64,000 nt of DNA from Psococerastis gibbosa (GCA_963971405.1 OZ020492.1:18630204-18694203); one strand, 5' to 3'; shown: positions 34,589-49,900, numbered from the stretch's first letter. The notes: generated by a model not told the origin, from the sequence alone. Program-made: numbers and translations.

Positions 34589-34999
34589 CTAGGTGGTATA
34601 AACGACACTCTCAATATCGGTGTGTTTCGTAGTTTCGTTTATATTTCCCCCAACCAGGTTTTCCAAAAGTACCCCCTGATCATTTCCTGTGCGGTTAGAA
34701 TTTTGTCTCTGAGAAACCGGTACCAGCAAAACATCAGAAGTTCTCATGTCAGCCCTCGATCGGCAACCGCAAGCTTCCAAGAATTTAAAAAATCGTAGTC
34801 GGAAATTTTTACTCATGAAACAGTAAATAAAAGGATTTATGCAAGCATGCATAAAGGTCATTAAATTAAATGTTATCTTTAAACGGTATATGGTATTGTT
34901 GTAAGCGATAAGATGAAATTTCTGAAGTACTTCCATTGTCAATCTTGGTCCCCAACAGACGAAGAATAAGATCACTACCAAAATCAGCATTTTTATGAC
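34589..34999 (-). CDS. GPCR exon 5: TM6, TM7 and C-terminal tail
   Basis: Acceptor AATACTTTCAG; starts in phase 0 with VIKM. It encodes TM6 with CWGP, TM7 with NPFIYCF, a basic helix-8 region (SKNFRLRFFKF), the Cys-Gly-Cys palmitoylation-type motif and a 57-residue polar tail ending VVYTT, stop at 34591-34589. Confidence 0.95.
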   Translation of the reverse strand, partial: VIKMLILVVILFFVCWGPRLTMEVLQKFHLIAYNNTIYRLKITFNLMTFMHACINPFIYCFMSKNFRLRFFKFLEACGCRSRADMRTSDVLLVPVSQRQNSNRTGNDQGVLLENLVGGNINETTKHTDIESVVYTT

Positions 35000-37900
35000 C
35001 TGAAAGTATTTAAAAAATTGTGTTATGATAGCATAGAGGCTTTATCGTATTTTCAGGCAGAGATTTCTAAATATTTAGTAAAAAAAAAAAAAACATTTAT
35101 TTCGACGAAAATAATTTACTCGCCACAAGATGGTGAGGTGAAAAATTTTCATAAAAATTCCCTTTCACAGTAAATTTAGAATTTGTCACCTGAAACGCGA
35201 TTAATTCAACAAGACTTGTTGAAGTGCATTTAACGCATTTTATAGATTAGTAGTAAATTAGTCGAGTATATATGGTTTGCTTTTTGAGAAAGCATGAATT
35301 TTTTAAAAGAATATTGTATATATAATATATTATATTATTTATATTATATTAATTTATATTAATATATTACATTAATATTATTTAATTAATTATTATTAAT
35401 ATTATATATTACATATTATTATAGAATAATATAATTGTAGACTTTTCTGAAATCGTTCAAACCAATATGTGAAAACACTACCATATGGTAAGGTGCATTC
35501 TATTTAGGTGCCCATTCCACATACGTACAACGTCAACGAAAAATTGAAAAATGACGTCAAAATGACGTAAATTGACGTGGTAGCAGAATTTTTAGTATGT
35601 CTTTAATGTCTGCTAAAACGTCATTTTTCAATTTTTCGTTGACGATTGACGTATATGGAATACCCGCCTTAGTAATATGTTCAATTTCCAATTAATTATA
35701 CTATTAGTATATAGTATTAATTATACAATTATTTATAATTAAATTACATTATATCAAATATTTTGCTAATTTGTTATATTATTAATAGTAATAATTAATT
35801 TCGTCAAATTGACTCGGCTAATCTTCGTTTAAAATACATTTTAATATCTCTGCCTAAAGGAAGAATATGTTATCCCCATCCGTTATTTGCATTATGAGGA
35901 ATTACATAGAAAAAATCCATCGTCATATACTCGGTTACATTTGAAGAAATGTTCCTCTACATTTTGATGAGAGATAGTAAGTGATCATTATTAAACCGGT
36001 GAATATACTGATGCCGGAGCACATCTCGTCTTCCAAGACAGCCGCCAAACTGTGTTAGTAAATAAATGTATTTTTTTTTTTTTTTTTTTTTTAATAATAT
36101 GCTAGGCGCTTTGCCCGTTTTGGGCTTCCGCGCTCATGTTGTTATCGCGCCAAACCCAACCCTTCTCAGAGTGTTCCGAAGAGGGGGGTTGACATTAGAA
36201 ATTTTATGACGAGAGAGGTTACCTTCTCGTCATTTCCCAGCAGGTGTTGCAGAGTGAGGGGGAGCGGCAGAAGGGCTTTGGGGCCAGCGTAACTCGGGCA
36301 GGCTAGTATGATGTGCTCCACCGACAGTGGTACGCTACAAAACTGGCAGTTCGGAGGTGGTTCACCTGCCATAAGGTGGCCGTGGGTAAGCCTGGAGTGG
36401 CCCAGACGCATGCGCGACAGCAGTATCTCCTCTCGTCTGTAAGGGCGGCTGGCTGTTGCCCACCACCCCAGGCGGGGTTTAATGTCGATATTAATATCGA
36501 CATATAAATAAATGTAGTCAAAATGTTGAGGACAATTTCTTCCATATTATTCCTTTGATGAATAATTTTGTACATTCAATTACAATTTCAACACAAAAAA
36601 TAAGAGTTATATAGCTATTTACATGATCTGTCGCAAGGCATTGGCCCGTTACATTGGTTAGTTCTTTACCTATCAACCTGACGATTAATTATTAAAAACT
36701 TCAAAGTTAAAAATAGTTCATTCAATATGAAATCGTTATGTGGAGACTAAAAGAAACGAGAAATAAAATGCATACAATAACTTGTATAGTAATAGAGTAA
36801 TAAGTAATAGTAATAAAGTATGATACTGCGAGTATTTTTGTTGAGGCTTATTTCTTGATTTTCTTTCTTAGAAGCTTTATACATACTAGTATATTTATTA
36901 TTAATTTTTTAATCTCTAAGTCATTAGGGGGTCTTCGCAATGTCGGTGTTATTGAGTTATCCCTTGTTAAGTGTGTTATATCAGGATAAGTTAACACTCG
37001 TGGAACCCGATAACCAAGCTAACCAGTGTGTTATCGAAACGCACTTCTGAGTTGGTTAAACCGTGTTGTTTAGCTAGCCCTGCTACATATACGAGATAAT
37101 AAATAAATAAATAATGACTTTTAGCTTCATTACTAAGAAAGCCTTGTACTGGAGTTAGGGCTGTGAAGCCCTCTCTTCCACCAGCATGAGAATACCGTCT
37201 GGAGAAGAAAGCGCATTCTGTCTTCAATCTAGACATTTTTAATGACCATTTAGAGCACCATTCTTCAATTTGACGTAGTGCTTGTTGTACTTTCGACGTT
37301 GCTAATATTGGAGACTTGTCAGTGGCCCATATGGTCATGTCGTCAGCATATATCATTTTGCCAACATCTTAGTGAAGGTTGTCTCCGAGATCCCTTAACG
37401 CAATATTGAAGAGGGTAGCACTTAAAACTCCACCTTGAGGTACGCCATTTTCTACTTTCCACAGGTTAGATTTACATCCATTTACAGATGTCTTAATTAG
37501 ACTTTTTTTTAGGAAATTAGTCCTTATGAATGGTAAAGATTTCTCACAAAAGAAAAAAATGTTTCCATAAAATTAAAAGAAATATTTTTATTCATCATAA
37601 TTATCTATCGGTCACTTTTTCCAACAAATTTACAAACAATTCAAATTAAATATACACTCTCCTTGCCTTTTTGTTTAATGATATTAATTTTAATTAATTC
37701 TAACAAAAACAATTCTAACAACAACATTTGCATCTTCTCCTCGAGTTGAGCAAGTCTCAAATCGCAGATAAGGTGTAACTGTGCTAGTGGGTTTCCCTCT
37801 GTAGATGGCAGTTCTTGCCGAAAGCGCTCAGGGTTTTATACTAACACAAGTGGGTTTCTTAGACAAAGTTAATTTCTTAACGATTATTTGGGTTTTACTA

Positions 37901-40900
37901 ATTCGGGTTGTTATAACAAGTTTTTCTAAAACTCTAAGTTTTTGTTATTTTTTGTTTATTAAAATGAAATACCACGAAGTCACGAGTAATCTAATTATTT
38001 ATGTTTAATTAATTCTTGCCCGGGGGCCCCGTATAATTGCATACTGCAGATACGGCGGTAGCTACGCCCCTGAACAACAACCTTTCCGGGTGATGGTCAC
38101 TACTCTTCTACATGTCTTGAATATGAAAGGGGTGTATGGATTTTCAAGCATAATTACCCACACAGTTGTGGTCAAGAATTCCAGAATTGCCAATAAAACG
38201 AGACAAGACTAGAAAAGGGCTTTTATTTGAAGAGGGTCAGTCTCACTCTGCATATAAATAAGCTTTAAGGAGAAAGGTGGCACAAGCAACACGCACACAA
38301 CAGTTTCATTCAGTTACAAATTAGAATTTTGTTTCGTGGCACATACCTTTACCATCTAGTCTCGAGCTGAAACCCCGGCAAAGTATGATTGTTTTTTATA
38401 ATAGTTAAAAATTAGACTATTTTTGAAAATAGTAGATTTAAGTAATAAAAAAATTCTAAAAAAATGTGCAACTTTATGTGACAGGCTTGAAGAGATTTTT
38501 TTATATCAAATTAAATTGACCACATCTCAATCTATAAATTTAAAAAAAAATGGCAACGAATCAGATATAATAAACCATTGAAATGGCATATTAAAAGTGT
38601 AAAGCCCGTAGGAAATTGGCAACCCGAAATTTATTACTTTTTATTTTTTATTTAATTAACTAATCATGTTATTAAAGATTTGGCTCATCAAAGTTTTAGA
38701 AGACTACTTCATGCATCCTCCCTCCATAGCCAGATAGTACAAGTCGCACACGGGCCCTCGCCTTGCGATATGGACTTAAGAAAACGCTGTAACATGGCAT
38801 TATTGTATTGAATTATATTATTATTATTATATTATTATATCATATAATAAGGTATTTTTAATTTTCGAAATTGTAGTTTTTTTTATAAAATCGCTTTTAC
38901 GTGAAAAGTTATTGTTTATAAAATATCTGAATGTTTATGAAAAAACTACAATTTCGAAAATTAAATATATCTTATAATATGATGTATGAAGTAGTCTTCT
39001 ACAACTTTGATGAGCCAAATCTTTAATAACATGCTTAGTTAATTAAATAAAAAATAAAAAGGAATAAATTTCGGGTTGCCAATTTCCTACGGGCTCTTAA
39101 GAAAACGACTGCCATATAATAATAGTGGTTTTGGGTTCAAAACTCAATATCCGGCCTGGTAACCGACAGTATCGTAAAAACAATTACACACAATGATCGT
39201 CGTAAGGCATCGTAATCTAGACTTCATTGGCCTAGGTTAAATCATGTTCGCTAAAAAAATTATTTTTTATTTATTTTATTTATTGGTGGAGCAATCGATC
39301 TCAAGCCGTATTTACTACTTAGTACCAACTAAGTCTCCGAGATGCTATGAAAGAAGTCTATGTAGTACCACTGAAGATGAGGACCGCAGATGTTGACGAA
39401 AAATCTCAGAAGTACGGTTTCAGACTATCAGATCATGATCTACAGCTTTATAAATAAGGACTTTTTTGTTCTATTACTAAGCCAACCTAGCGGAGTTAGG
39501 GCTATAAAGCCCTCTCTTACACTCTACTAGGAAAGCCCGGGACCGCCTGCTTTACATGCCCTCCGAAGCATGGCCAGAACCAACAACATATCGGGTGAAA
39601 GTCAGAGTCCGTACCACTACTCTGCATGTCCTGACTAACGACCTCGCACCTGGATTGAATATCCCATGATCACGGAGTTGAAGTTTGGACACACATCAGA
39701 AAGTCCCGCGAATTAAGATTGTACAGAATAGCATTGAGAAGCTAATAGAAGTCGAAATGGAGAAACGTCTGGAACTTTTCAAAGCTTTCTCTAATCTTGG
39801 CCACGGAAGCAGTCGGAAAGCTAAGCTATTCGATCTTTTATTATGAGGCTATTACCCATCTCTTTTCTTTTGCTTTTTCCTGTTTATACCAACATTTTTT
39901 CATTCGGAAAAAGCCCATCGGACAATGCCCAATCTCTTGCATTGGTGTCAAGTTTCGATTGTTTTTTTCAGTATTTTTTCAATGCAATCTATAGGCCTAC
40001 AACGCAGAAAATTGGCTAGTAAAGGACCATTTAAATAAAATCTGATTAGTTTTCTAATAGAATAACTGATAGATTCAGAAAAACTCTTTCAGACAAGGCC
40101 CAATATCAGTCAGGAATCACAGTCCTGACTCGATAATTTTTTAGGTTGTTTCTGCAGATTTTGCGATGAATTCGACATCCATACAGAAAATTCATTTAAA
40201 GTTTTCTTTTTTAAAATAATTAACAGATTTCTACTTGGTATACAAGCGCGAATGAGTGTCACATTAAGGAAATTACTAGTTGGCCTATTTCATGGTTTAT
40301 CGCAGTTTACTCGAATGGGCCATAAAGGTGAAACGAAATATGAAAAGGGGTTATTGTAATACTTCTTTAAATGGTTTCGTTCCGTTCTGTATGTACCAAC
40401 CAATGTTGTCCAGAAAAACTAAATCAATGTAACTGCAAAGGCTTTCACGGCCGGAGTCAAATGAAGAACCAATAGAATCCGGGCTGATGGGCCGTGGTCG
40501 AATTGAATCAGCTCGAATTCTACTGGTTCTTATAAACTAAATCAGTTACTATAAATCAAATACCGTATTGTTTTTATTCTCAGGTTATACCTGAGCGATT
40601 TTTTGATGAGGGACCCACCCTCCTCTAACAAAAAAAATAAAAAACTGTGTCCACCACTGTACCCGGCGGTGCTCTATGCCAATGGATGGCCTCCTCGCTC
40701 TAACACTTATTTTAATTTTACATTTTTTCTGTGCGTTGTTTGTTAGTTATATACACGACTTACCTGCTTTCTAGAGGAGTTGGCTTCATCTCTACTGGAC
40801 CCCAGCCTACAAGACGTCGTAACGACGTCTTGCTGGCTTGTCTTTTTTAGGCTAAGAAGCCGCTTCAAGCTGCGTACAGATCTTCGACTCCTGGAAGAAC

Positions 40901-43900
40901 ATTGCCGGTATATAGCAGCGAAGATTTTACACGATTGGAGTGAAGTAGAAATGCTGTTGGGCTGTTGTGAAATGGAGTATTTACTCGAAAATTTCGTCTA
41001 ACTCTGCCGCTGGCTGGTTATGAAGGGAATAAGCTCTCCATTAGTCCAGTTTTAGACAACCAGACTATAAAACGGGGAGTCAAGGTTTGAACCTCGACAT
41101 CTTATCATCGACGGTACATGAAAATCGTGGTTGGCTGCCGGACATGTTTCTGACCACAGTATCCGAAATAAGAAAGAAAGAAAATTGTCTTTATTTTCCA
41201 TAAGGGCGAATTTTGGGCCTTTCGGCCCACTCTTACAATTAACCCTTTAGAGTGCAGCAGCCTGATCACGGCGATTTTAATACCGGGGTTAATATAATAC
41301 CATGTCACGTGATGTTATTACTTCAATTGTTTAAAATAAATGAACAGTAAATTTCAGAATTTTTTAATTTTCAATACTTCAGTACGACTGAATAATTTAT
41401 GTTTTGATATTTTATTGTATATTGTAATCGTGTATTTAATTAGTGTATGTTTTTGTAAATAAATATTCTATACTTCTATTCTACTTACTATCTTTAAAAA
41501 AAAAAATCGTTGTAGTCAATAATAAATCAACAATAATTATTTTAGGGTATAACCAAGGGGGACTAACTAAAAATTAGAGGATATAGAAAAACATGGGCTT
41601 GGCGGGATTCGAACCTACGATCTACGACTAGGGTGACTAATGTCTACGATCATCTTCATCCATGCCAGCTACAAAAATGAGACAACCCTTACTGGAGTAA
41701 AATCTTTAAATTCACAGGCAAAATTGACCGTACAGCCATAGACAAGATGCCAATATGTAGATAAAGTGTCTGACTACATTTTGATGTCCATTATGTAGCC
41801 GTAACTAACCCTGATCAGCCGCAGAATTATAACTTATGAACATTTGTAAAAAATAACCGATACTGAGGGTGCCAGGTGGAAAACTGTAGCCTATCGGATT
41901 TAGTGACGGCCTCATATAAATGTAGAGGGACATTTCTTCTACTAAATGATATCTCATTTAAGGCTCTACAACTGATATTTCCGGGATTCTTTTTAAACTT
42001 TGGGGGTGTTTCTTAAACAATAGGAAAAGTAGTATATGGGTACCTTGAAGAATCTGGAGAATGCGGCTGCGTGCTGGACACAGACTGTACAGACGTATTG
42101 AACCCAACCCCGTTGTACCTGGGTGTCCGCTCACTTGACTTTCGTCGAAAGCTGAAAAAAGGGTGAGTAACAAATCAAAGTCAGCGACATGTAAACCGGG
42201 GGGATTTTACCATCGTCGCTGCTATTTTTCAAACAAGCTCAACACAGCTAGAGTTCTCTATATACGACACAAAATACGTATTTTCCGTTAAGGAACGTTT
42301 TTTGTGATTTTGGTTTGGCGCCGTTCGGCATAGCTTGTTTTTTCAAAGTTTGACAACGGAAAACCGTGGTTTTTGCTGCTGCTCAATGACCGTGTACGAG
42401 ATTGAGACCATTCAAAAACCTGTCAGAATAGTGATGCAAAAAAAGGGACACAGCTACCTGAGTTAAGGAAAGGTTCAACCACAGGATCACAATGTGAAAC
42501 CTTCGGGTACAAAAAAGGAGGTGTACTATGTTATAATAAACCAAAGGCTGCAGTAATGGCTTACCACGACCGATTTCGATCTAAAAAAAAAGAGTAATAC
42601 AACTGCAATGACTTTCCAGCCGGAGTTACGTGATAAAGAAGTAGAATCCGGGATAATAGGCCGTGGTCATGCTGCTGAGCCTCCTCCATCTTAAAGTCTA
42701 CGCTGTGCCACTGAAGATGTTAACTGCAGATGTTGACGAAACGAAACAGCGGAATCTGGGATGATAGGCCATGGTCGTTTTGAAACCGTACTTCCAAACA
42801 TTTCGTCAACATCTGCGGTCGACATCTTCAGTGACCCTAAATAGACTTCTAACATTGTATCTTGGAAGCTCATTAGATTACTATTATTACTAACGCACAG
42901 ATTGGAAAGCAATAAAAAATGAAGGTTTATTTCCTAGTGCCGATTTCCCAATGAAATGCTGTGATTCTGTTAAAACAAAAACGCAAATTACAAATACATT
43001 TTCACGGTTGTCACATACATATACAGTATACATATATAAATATTTGGAACAGGTTGGTTCGTTCCAAAATAAATAGCGCAGAAATCGATTGCATTAAAAC
43101 GAGGGCCATTCATTCATCACAAAATTGACAAGCCGTATTTATTTTAGTTCCAAACAATCTGCTCGGTCGTGGAAGCAGAACTAGGGGGGTCGCGATGGAG
43201 GGAAAATTTCGAAAATTCTTTCAAAACTACGTAATAAATGATACTGAGTGAGGCAATTTATTGCAACAAATTATGATTACCTACACTACTCCTTATTACC
43301 CACCAGCTCGGTTTGTCGCATAATTTTAACCAAATGATACCATTGATCAAATTAATTAGAATTATAATTCAAAAAAGGGAATACTCCGCGGTAAAAAGTG
43401 GCTGAAGCCCTTAAGGGTATTTCTCTTTTTTTTTAATTTGCCGCTGTTTTGCATGTTAGATAACATTATAGCGGCAGCTCTTTGCCATTGCTTAGGAATT
43501 TGCCAATGTAATGGTATCGAATTTAAAGTTTTATAAATAAATAAATATTGTTTTTTTTTGTTCTATTACTAAGCCGACCTATAAAGCCCTCTCTTACACT
43601 CAACTAGGAAAGCCCGGGACCGCCTGCTTTACATGCCCTCCAAAGCACGGCCAGAAAATGTAGCAAGTGTGGGACTCGAACCAACAACCTTTCGGGTGGA
43701 AGTCTGAGTACTTACCACTCATCTACTTGTATAATTACAAAAGCTACGATTAACTCTTACCTACTTCCGTCGGTGAGCATACTAATTTGCCTTGTACTTG
43801 CCCAAAGCTCGCGAATTACAAATGAATAGCTGACAGTCATCAGAATGCAGGGAATGACGAAGATGATAATGAATTCGTAAACAGCGAAGAATATTGATTA

Positions 43901-46900
43901 TGTGTTCTATTCCTAAGCCAATCTAGCGGAGTTAGGGCTATAAAGCCCTCTCCTACACTCAACTAGGAAGACCCTGGACCACCTGCTTTAGATGCCCTCC
44001 AAAGCACGGCCAGAAAATGTAGCAAGTGTGGGACTCAAACCAACAACCTTTCGGGTGGAAGTCTGAGTACTTACCACACATCTACTTGTATAATTACAAA
44101 AGCTACGATTAACTCTTACCTACTTCCGTCGGTGAGCATACTAATTTGCCTTGTACTTGCCCAAAGCTCGCGAATTACAAATGAATAGCTGACAGTCATC
44201 AGAATGCAGGGAATGACGAAGATGACAATGAATTCGTAAACAGCGAAGTTTGGGTAGTTGAGCGAATAATCACAGTAATTCAAGGTCACCGTTGTTTTAT
44301 TATTCGCGAATTGGTACTGATATGTCCCCTGAAAATAAATAAAATACATTAAATAACAAATAACGTGCTGTTACGACATCAAATAAACCATACTGCGAAA
44401 CGGTGGGGCTTCGCACCTAGCTACAGCTAGGTATTGGAACATGAGAGTGCCGAAATTAAAAGATGTAAGAAATCTGGGGCTGCCGGGTTTTGAACCAACA
44501 ATATATGCCCATCCGGAGCATCGTCTTAACCACTGATCTTCTAATATTGGTAACAATTAGGAGATTGTCTCTTCAACATTAGTATGTTAAATGTCAGTGT
44601 TATACGCCATATAATACTGCCTTCATAGTTGAGTGTAAGAGAGGCCTATATAGCCCTAACCCCGCTAGGTTGGCTTAGTAATAGAACAAAAGTCATTATT
44701 TATTAATGTACGGGGGCGCCACCCCCTCCATGACAATGGCGTCAAATTCTATACTGCGCTATTATTATCGAAAAGAGCCCATAAGTATTATATGGCAAGC
44801 CCGTAGCCAGGATTTTTTTTTCGGGGGTGGCTGCGGCAACTGTGATCCTATCCAGTGTAAAATTTTGTTTTCTTGAGAATTCTATTGTATCTAATGTATT
44901 CTTTTGAGGTTATGGTGTTACTGAGTATATATTATAGCATAGGCACACCAAACGTCAATTTATAGGCGGAAAATGTTTTTTTTTTTAAATTTCATTTCGG
45001 GGGGGGGGGCTGCAGCCCAATAAGCCCCCCCCCTGCCTACGGCCTTGTTATATGGTATAGTAATAATAGTATAATACTGACATTAGACAAACTTATGTTG
45101 ATGAGGCAACCTCCTTGTTATAACCGAAATTAGAGGATTAAGGATTTAAGGTTAAGACGATGGGCATAGATCGTGGGTTCGAATCTCGCCAAGTCCAGAT
45201 TTTTTTAAAGCCTCTAATTTCGGCAACCCCATGTTCCAATGCATAGCTGTGCCATCCTATGGTCCTAACCAAACTTTCCAAACTTTGCATTGGTGGGACT
45301 CTTGAAGCTTAGGAAAGTTACGTGACGAAACAGTAGAATCCGGGAACCGCTGCTGCTGAGCCTCTGAGATACAATCTTAGAAGCTTACGTAGTTCCACTG
45401 ACGATGTGGACCGCAGATGTTGACGAAACGTTTGGCTTATCAACCCAGATTCTACTGCTTCGTCAAATCCCAAAATACACTAAAAAATTATTATTCCCCA
45501 AATTGACAATTTTATTTTAATTTCATATCTCGCTCAACTGATGATAGATTTTAATTATTTCCATATTTCGTCATTTTCTTCGCCTGATCAGCTTTCCGGG
45601 ACAGTAATTAGTTAAAAGCTCCTTCGGATAGATATCAAATTATAGGCACTGCCATAGCGTGCCCGTAATCTCGGAATGGACAACTTGCATTTTGCAAATT
45701 AAAAAAAAAAAAAAAAAAAAACAATACAGCAAACTGCCCTCCTCTGAATTGTCAATTTCAAAAAATAACACCCATGATTAACTTATGGAGAAAGACGCAT
45801 CGTATCACTTTTTTTATTTCATTCATTGAACGACGAAATAGCTGTTCGCTTTGTTGGTTATTCGAATTATAAAAAAGTAATCTTTATAATTTACAACTAC
45901 TATTGGACTATTAGCCTACAACTAGGGCGTCGATTATCAGTTAAGAAGCTATACATTCAAAAATTATTTATGGTGGGAAAGAATGCTCCACCCAAGCCAA
46001 CCAATCAACAATCAGAACGAAGATTCTCCATAAGTTAATCATGGAACTATATAATTACAAAGGCATTCGAGACCGGAGTTACTTGACGAAACAGTAGAAT
46101 CCGGAATGATAGGCCGTGATCGTTCTGAAGGCCTACCTACTTCCAAAGGTTTCGTCAACATCTGCATTCTGCGGTCGACATCTCCAATAGAACTGCGTAG
46201 ATTTCTAAGATTGTATCAGCAGCAACTGATGTTGACGAAACGTTTGGAAGTCCGCTCTCAGAACGACCACGGTCTATCATCCCGGATTCTACTGCTTCGT
46301 CACAATGGAACTATAATTGGGAGTTGACAAGTCATCACAACAGGTAATTCTGTAGATAATATTAAATTACTCGTTACTTCGTGGTATTTCACTGTAATGA
46401 ACAAACAAAAACTGGGTGTTTTATTAGAACCTGGTATAGCAACTAGAATTTGTGAAACACAAATAATCGTTTAAAAAAAAAAACTTCAAACAATCAATCA
46501 ATCATTCGTTCGGCAAGAACTACTATCTTGGATTTCCCTCTGTTGAAGGCAGTTCTTGCCGAACGCACTCAGGGTTTCGTACTGACATTAGTGGGTTTCG
46601 TAGACAAAGTTAATTTTTTAACGATTATTTGGTTTTTGCTAATTCTAATTGTTCTAACAAGTTTTAATAAAACACTAAGTTTTTTACTTTTTTTTGTATA
46701 TGGTAACATGGTAATTTGGTATGCAAGTTGTTCAATGGTACAAGCAGTTCGAGCAAATGGTAAGCACTTATGTGCAATTTTCAGGGACCAGGACAGGGTG
46801 AATTAATATTGTTACAAATCTCAATACAAAGTTTCGTATCGGTGATTTCGGATTTGAAATGTATTAATAATGATGGTTATAGTAATTTAGTAATTTTTTT

Positions 46901-49900
46901 TGAAGGACCTTTTTCATGGACCTAGATCTGCTTATAGTGGCCCATAGGTCCCATGGATTTCGGACATTATTTGTATTGTTTTTGCATGAGGTTTTGGCTA
47001 TTTGCAAACTCGTATAAGTTATACGTAAATAAATTAACTTCTTCATCTTCTTCTTCTGGCTCTACAGCCCTTAATGAGCTTTGGCCTGCTCACAACACTC
47101 CTCCAGTCATCTCGGTTTTGTACAACGTTCCACCATCTACGGACTCCCAACTCGCGAAGGTCAGTTTCCAACACGTCCTTCCAGCGTTTTCAAGGACGTC
47201 CTTGCTTGCTTTGTACATAAATAAATAAATAAATTAACTTACCGTGCTGAAAATTATGGGGAGGGCGAGCGCGAACGCGGACAACCAGACGGCCAGAACA
47301 GCTTTAGCCATGTTAGTTACTGTGCATAAACTTCTACTTTTCATTGGAAAAACTATGACAATGAACCTGAAAAAAAAACCAAAATAATTAATTACTACGC
47401 CGAGGTCAATTTCTGGCTGAGGTTAAGACAGTGGAATGGATACTGTCGCCCGAATGGTTGCTGGCTCGAAGCCAACTTTCTAGACCAGATCCGATGGAAA
47501 AGAATTTCTCCTGTGATAGATATTATATATCATATATATATATATGTTTTAATTCAAATCAAATGTGTTTAATTCTACATCAAAAATACAAGACACAAAT
47601 GAACGATTCCCAACCCCAAATGTTCCTAAGAATGCGCTTGCTTACTAACCCACTAACTTGCCAACTAATTATGTTCTTTTTGTTTGTTTATGTTAGGTGC
47701 ATCCTACTTGACGAAGCCTAAAACTGGGATTATTCGCCTAGCCTATATCTCAGTTAGGTGCCCATTCCATTGACCGGCTAGGGCTATTTCCAACAACGGT
47801 GACGTGGTAGCAGACTTTCAAGACTTAGGTGGCGTTTCACCGACCTCGCATTGCAGAATTGACGGAAATGTTTATTTTCCTCTATGCCATAGTTAAAATT
47901 GATCAATGATCATACAGTAAAATCACAAACTAAAATTAAAAAATGGCTTCATGAGATATGTCGATTACAAACATTTTAATAGAATTCTATTAAAAAAAAA
48001 AAAAACATTTCCGTCAATGTCATTTGCAATCTGCAATGCGAGGTCGGTGGAAACGCTACCTAAGTCTTGAATGTCTGCTATCACGTCATCGTTGTTGGAA
48101 ATAGCCCTAGCCGGTCAATGGAATGGGCGCCTTAACAATGGCTAACCTGTTTTGAACTTGAACTTGGAACATACCACACTAGATTAAATTATTCAATTCA
48201 ATAACAATAACAATTGTGTGCCTCAAATGGATAGCCTAGCTATATATATATATGTAATATACATTTTAGCCTCATCCTTCTGTTCAAAAGCCAAAAGTTC
48301 CCTACAAAACAGACTCAACTGAACCTGTAAAATTAAATAAATAAGTAAATATTGATTATGTGTTCTATTCCTAAGCCAACCTAGCGGAGTTTGGGCTATA
48401 AAGCCCTCTCCTGCACTCAACTAGGAAGACCCTGGACCACCTGCTTTACATGCCCTCCGAAGCATAGCCAGAAAATGTAGCAAGTGTGGGGCTGGAACCA
48501 ACAACCTTTTGGGTGAAAGTCGGAGTCGGTGCCACTACTCTAAATGTCTTGAAATTGATACTTGTTTAAGAAAGAGTATCAACGGGATAATGCCGTTGGA
48601 AGGGAACTGGACTGTGAAAAGGGTTTGAGTCTCGACTTAAACAGTAAGTAGACCTAAGTAAATTATTTATTACAATTTATAAAATACAAATGCAAATACA
48701 AATTTTTGCATTTCAATGTGAACCCCTGCACCAAGTACCGGCCTTCGGTCGAGGATCCGACAGCGGAATTACGATCTTTTAGTACTCAAACTCCCTACCA
48801 ATGGCCTATTCCGCGGACCGTGCTGATTATGGACGGGTCCAGCCGATTTGGGGGGGGGGGGGGGAGTAGTTCTGTAGTTGTGGGTCAAAATAGAACAAAC
48901 ATTTGTAATATCGATGAAATTAGAGCATAATAAATTAACTTACAGATTTACTAAACGTCCATGGTGCTGATTGTATCATACTGAAAAAAACCACCCCCAA
49001 TTTACAACGGCAGCGGAAAACGGAACAAGACAGGAGCAATTAATAAAATGAAGTATTTATCACTAGAAAACATTAAAAAGTTGAAAACAAATACGCAAGT
49101 GACTGATTTGCCTGAAGGTATCTACTGTACCGTAATGGGGGGGGGGGGGGGTAGCCTGGACATGCGAGGGTAGTTGAGGAAGTAGATTTATTTCCAAGAG
49201 TGATTGATTTCCTTGACAAACCAATACATGCGAGTATATGTAGAGTTATTTTCTGGGAAACGAATGTATTTACCTATCGTTCCATGGAATACTTTCAGTT
49301 TATTTATAAGACCGAATCCGTTATTTATATACAAGCACTTATTCAGAGCTTTGCCGACAATAAGTGTTTGCATTATTGCTTTCCTATTTCTACGTTAGTA
49401 TAAGGAAAAGTTTGTGATCGTTGAAATGATAGATTTCAAATCGATACTCCAACTGATTTACACGTTTTAAGGCACCTTCGAGGCTACTATGCGATTAATT
49501 TTAATCTTAACCTGGGATTTAAAATGTAAGCAAGTTAATTTTATAATGGAAAGTGCTATTCAAAATTCAAAATTCAAGCCCCCCAAAATGGCTAAAAACG
49601 TTTTTTTTAAAACGTGATTTCTATTAAATTCACATATTTTGAAGTACTTATTAATATAAAAAATACCCACTAGGTCGCATCCTGCTTGATAGTCGATGAT
49701 AGATTTTTTATATTTTTTATATTTTTTACATGCACATTACAATTGAAATGTTATCGCTGGGCTTTGGCAGCCCGTACGCGGTCAGTACCTATTACATTGT
49801 TGTTGTTTTTTTTCTTCTCAATGATCGATACTTTCTAACTTCAGGGATGTTTTAGCATTTAGGTGCTAAATAGGGTAACAAAAGGAAACAAGGTGCCTTC

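Larger units (their letters stand above)
43559..44248. repeat. Tandem duplication of SINE plus 3' part of GPCR exon 3
   Basis: Unit 1: SINE 43559-43727 and exon fragment 43761-43889. Unit 2: SINE 43902-44086 and the genuine exon from 44120. The exon parts are 359 bp apart and almost identical over 129 bp (one substitution noticed, GATGATAAT versus GATGACAAT). The copy keeps the donor and TM5's second half but stops at 43889, where a sequence also found before the 48358 SINE (AATATTGATTATGTGTTCTA) begins. Confidence 0.92.

Noticed and set aside
35000-44119. Direct splice of GPCR exon 3 to exon 5
   Set aside because: Phases 2 and 0 do not match; the exon at 40764-40890 resolves the frame.
47754-48134. 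piggyBac-type MITE with TTAA target
   Set aside because: The left flank is GTTA, not TTAA; only TTA is duplicated, as also at 35514-35671.
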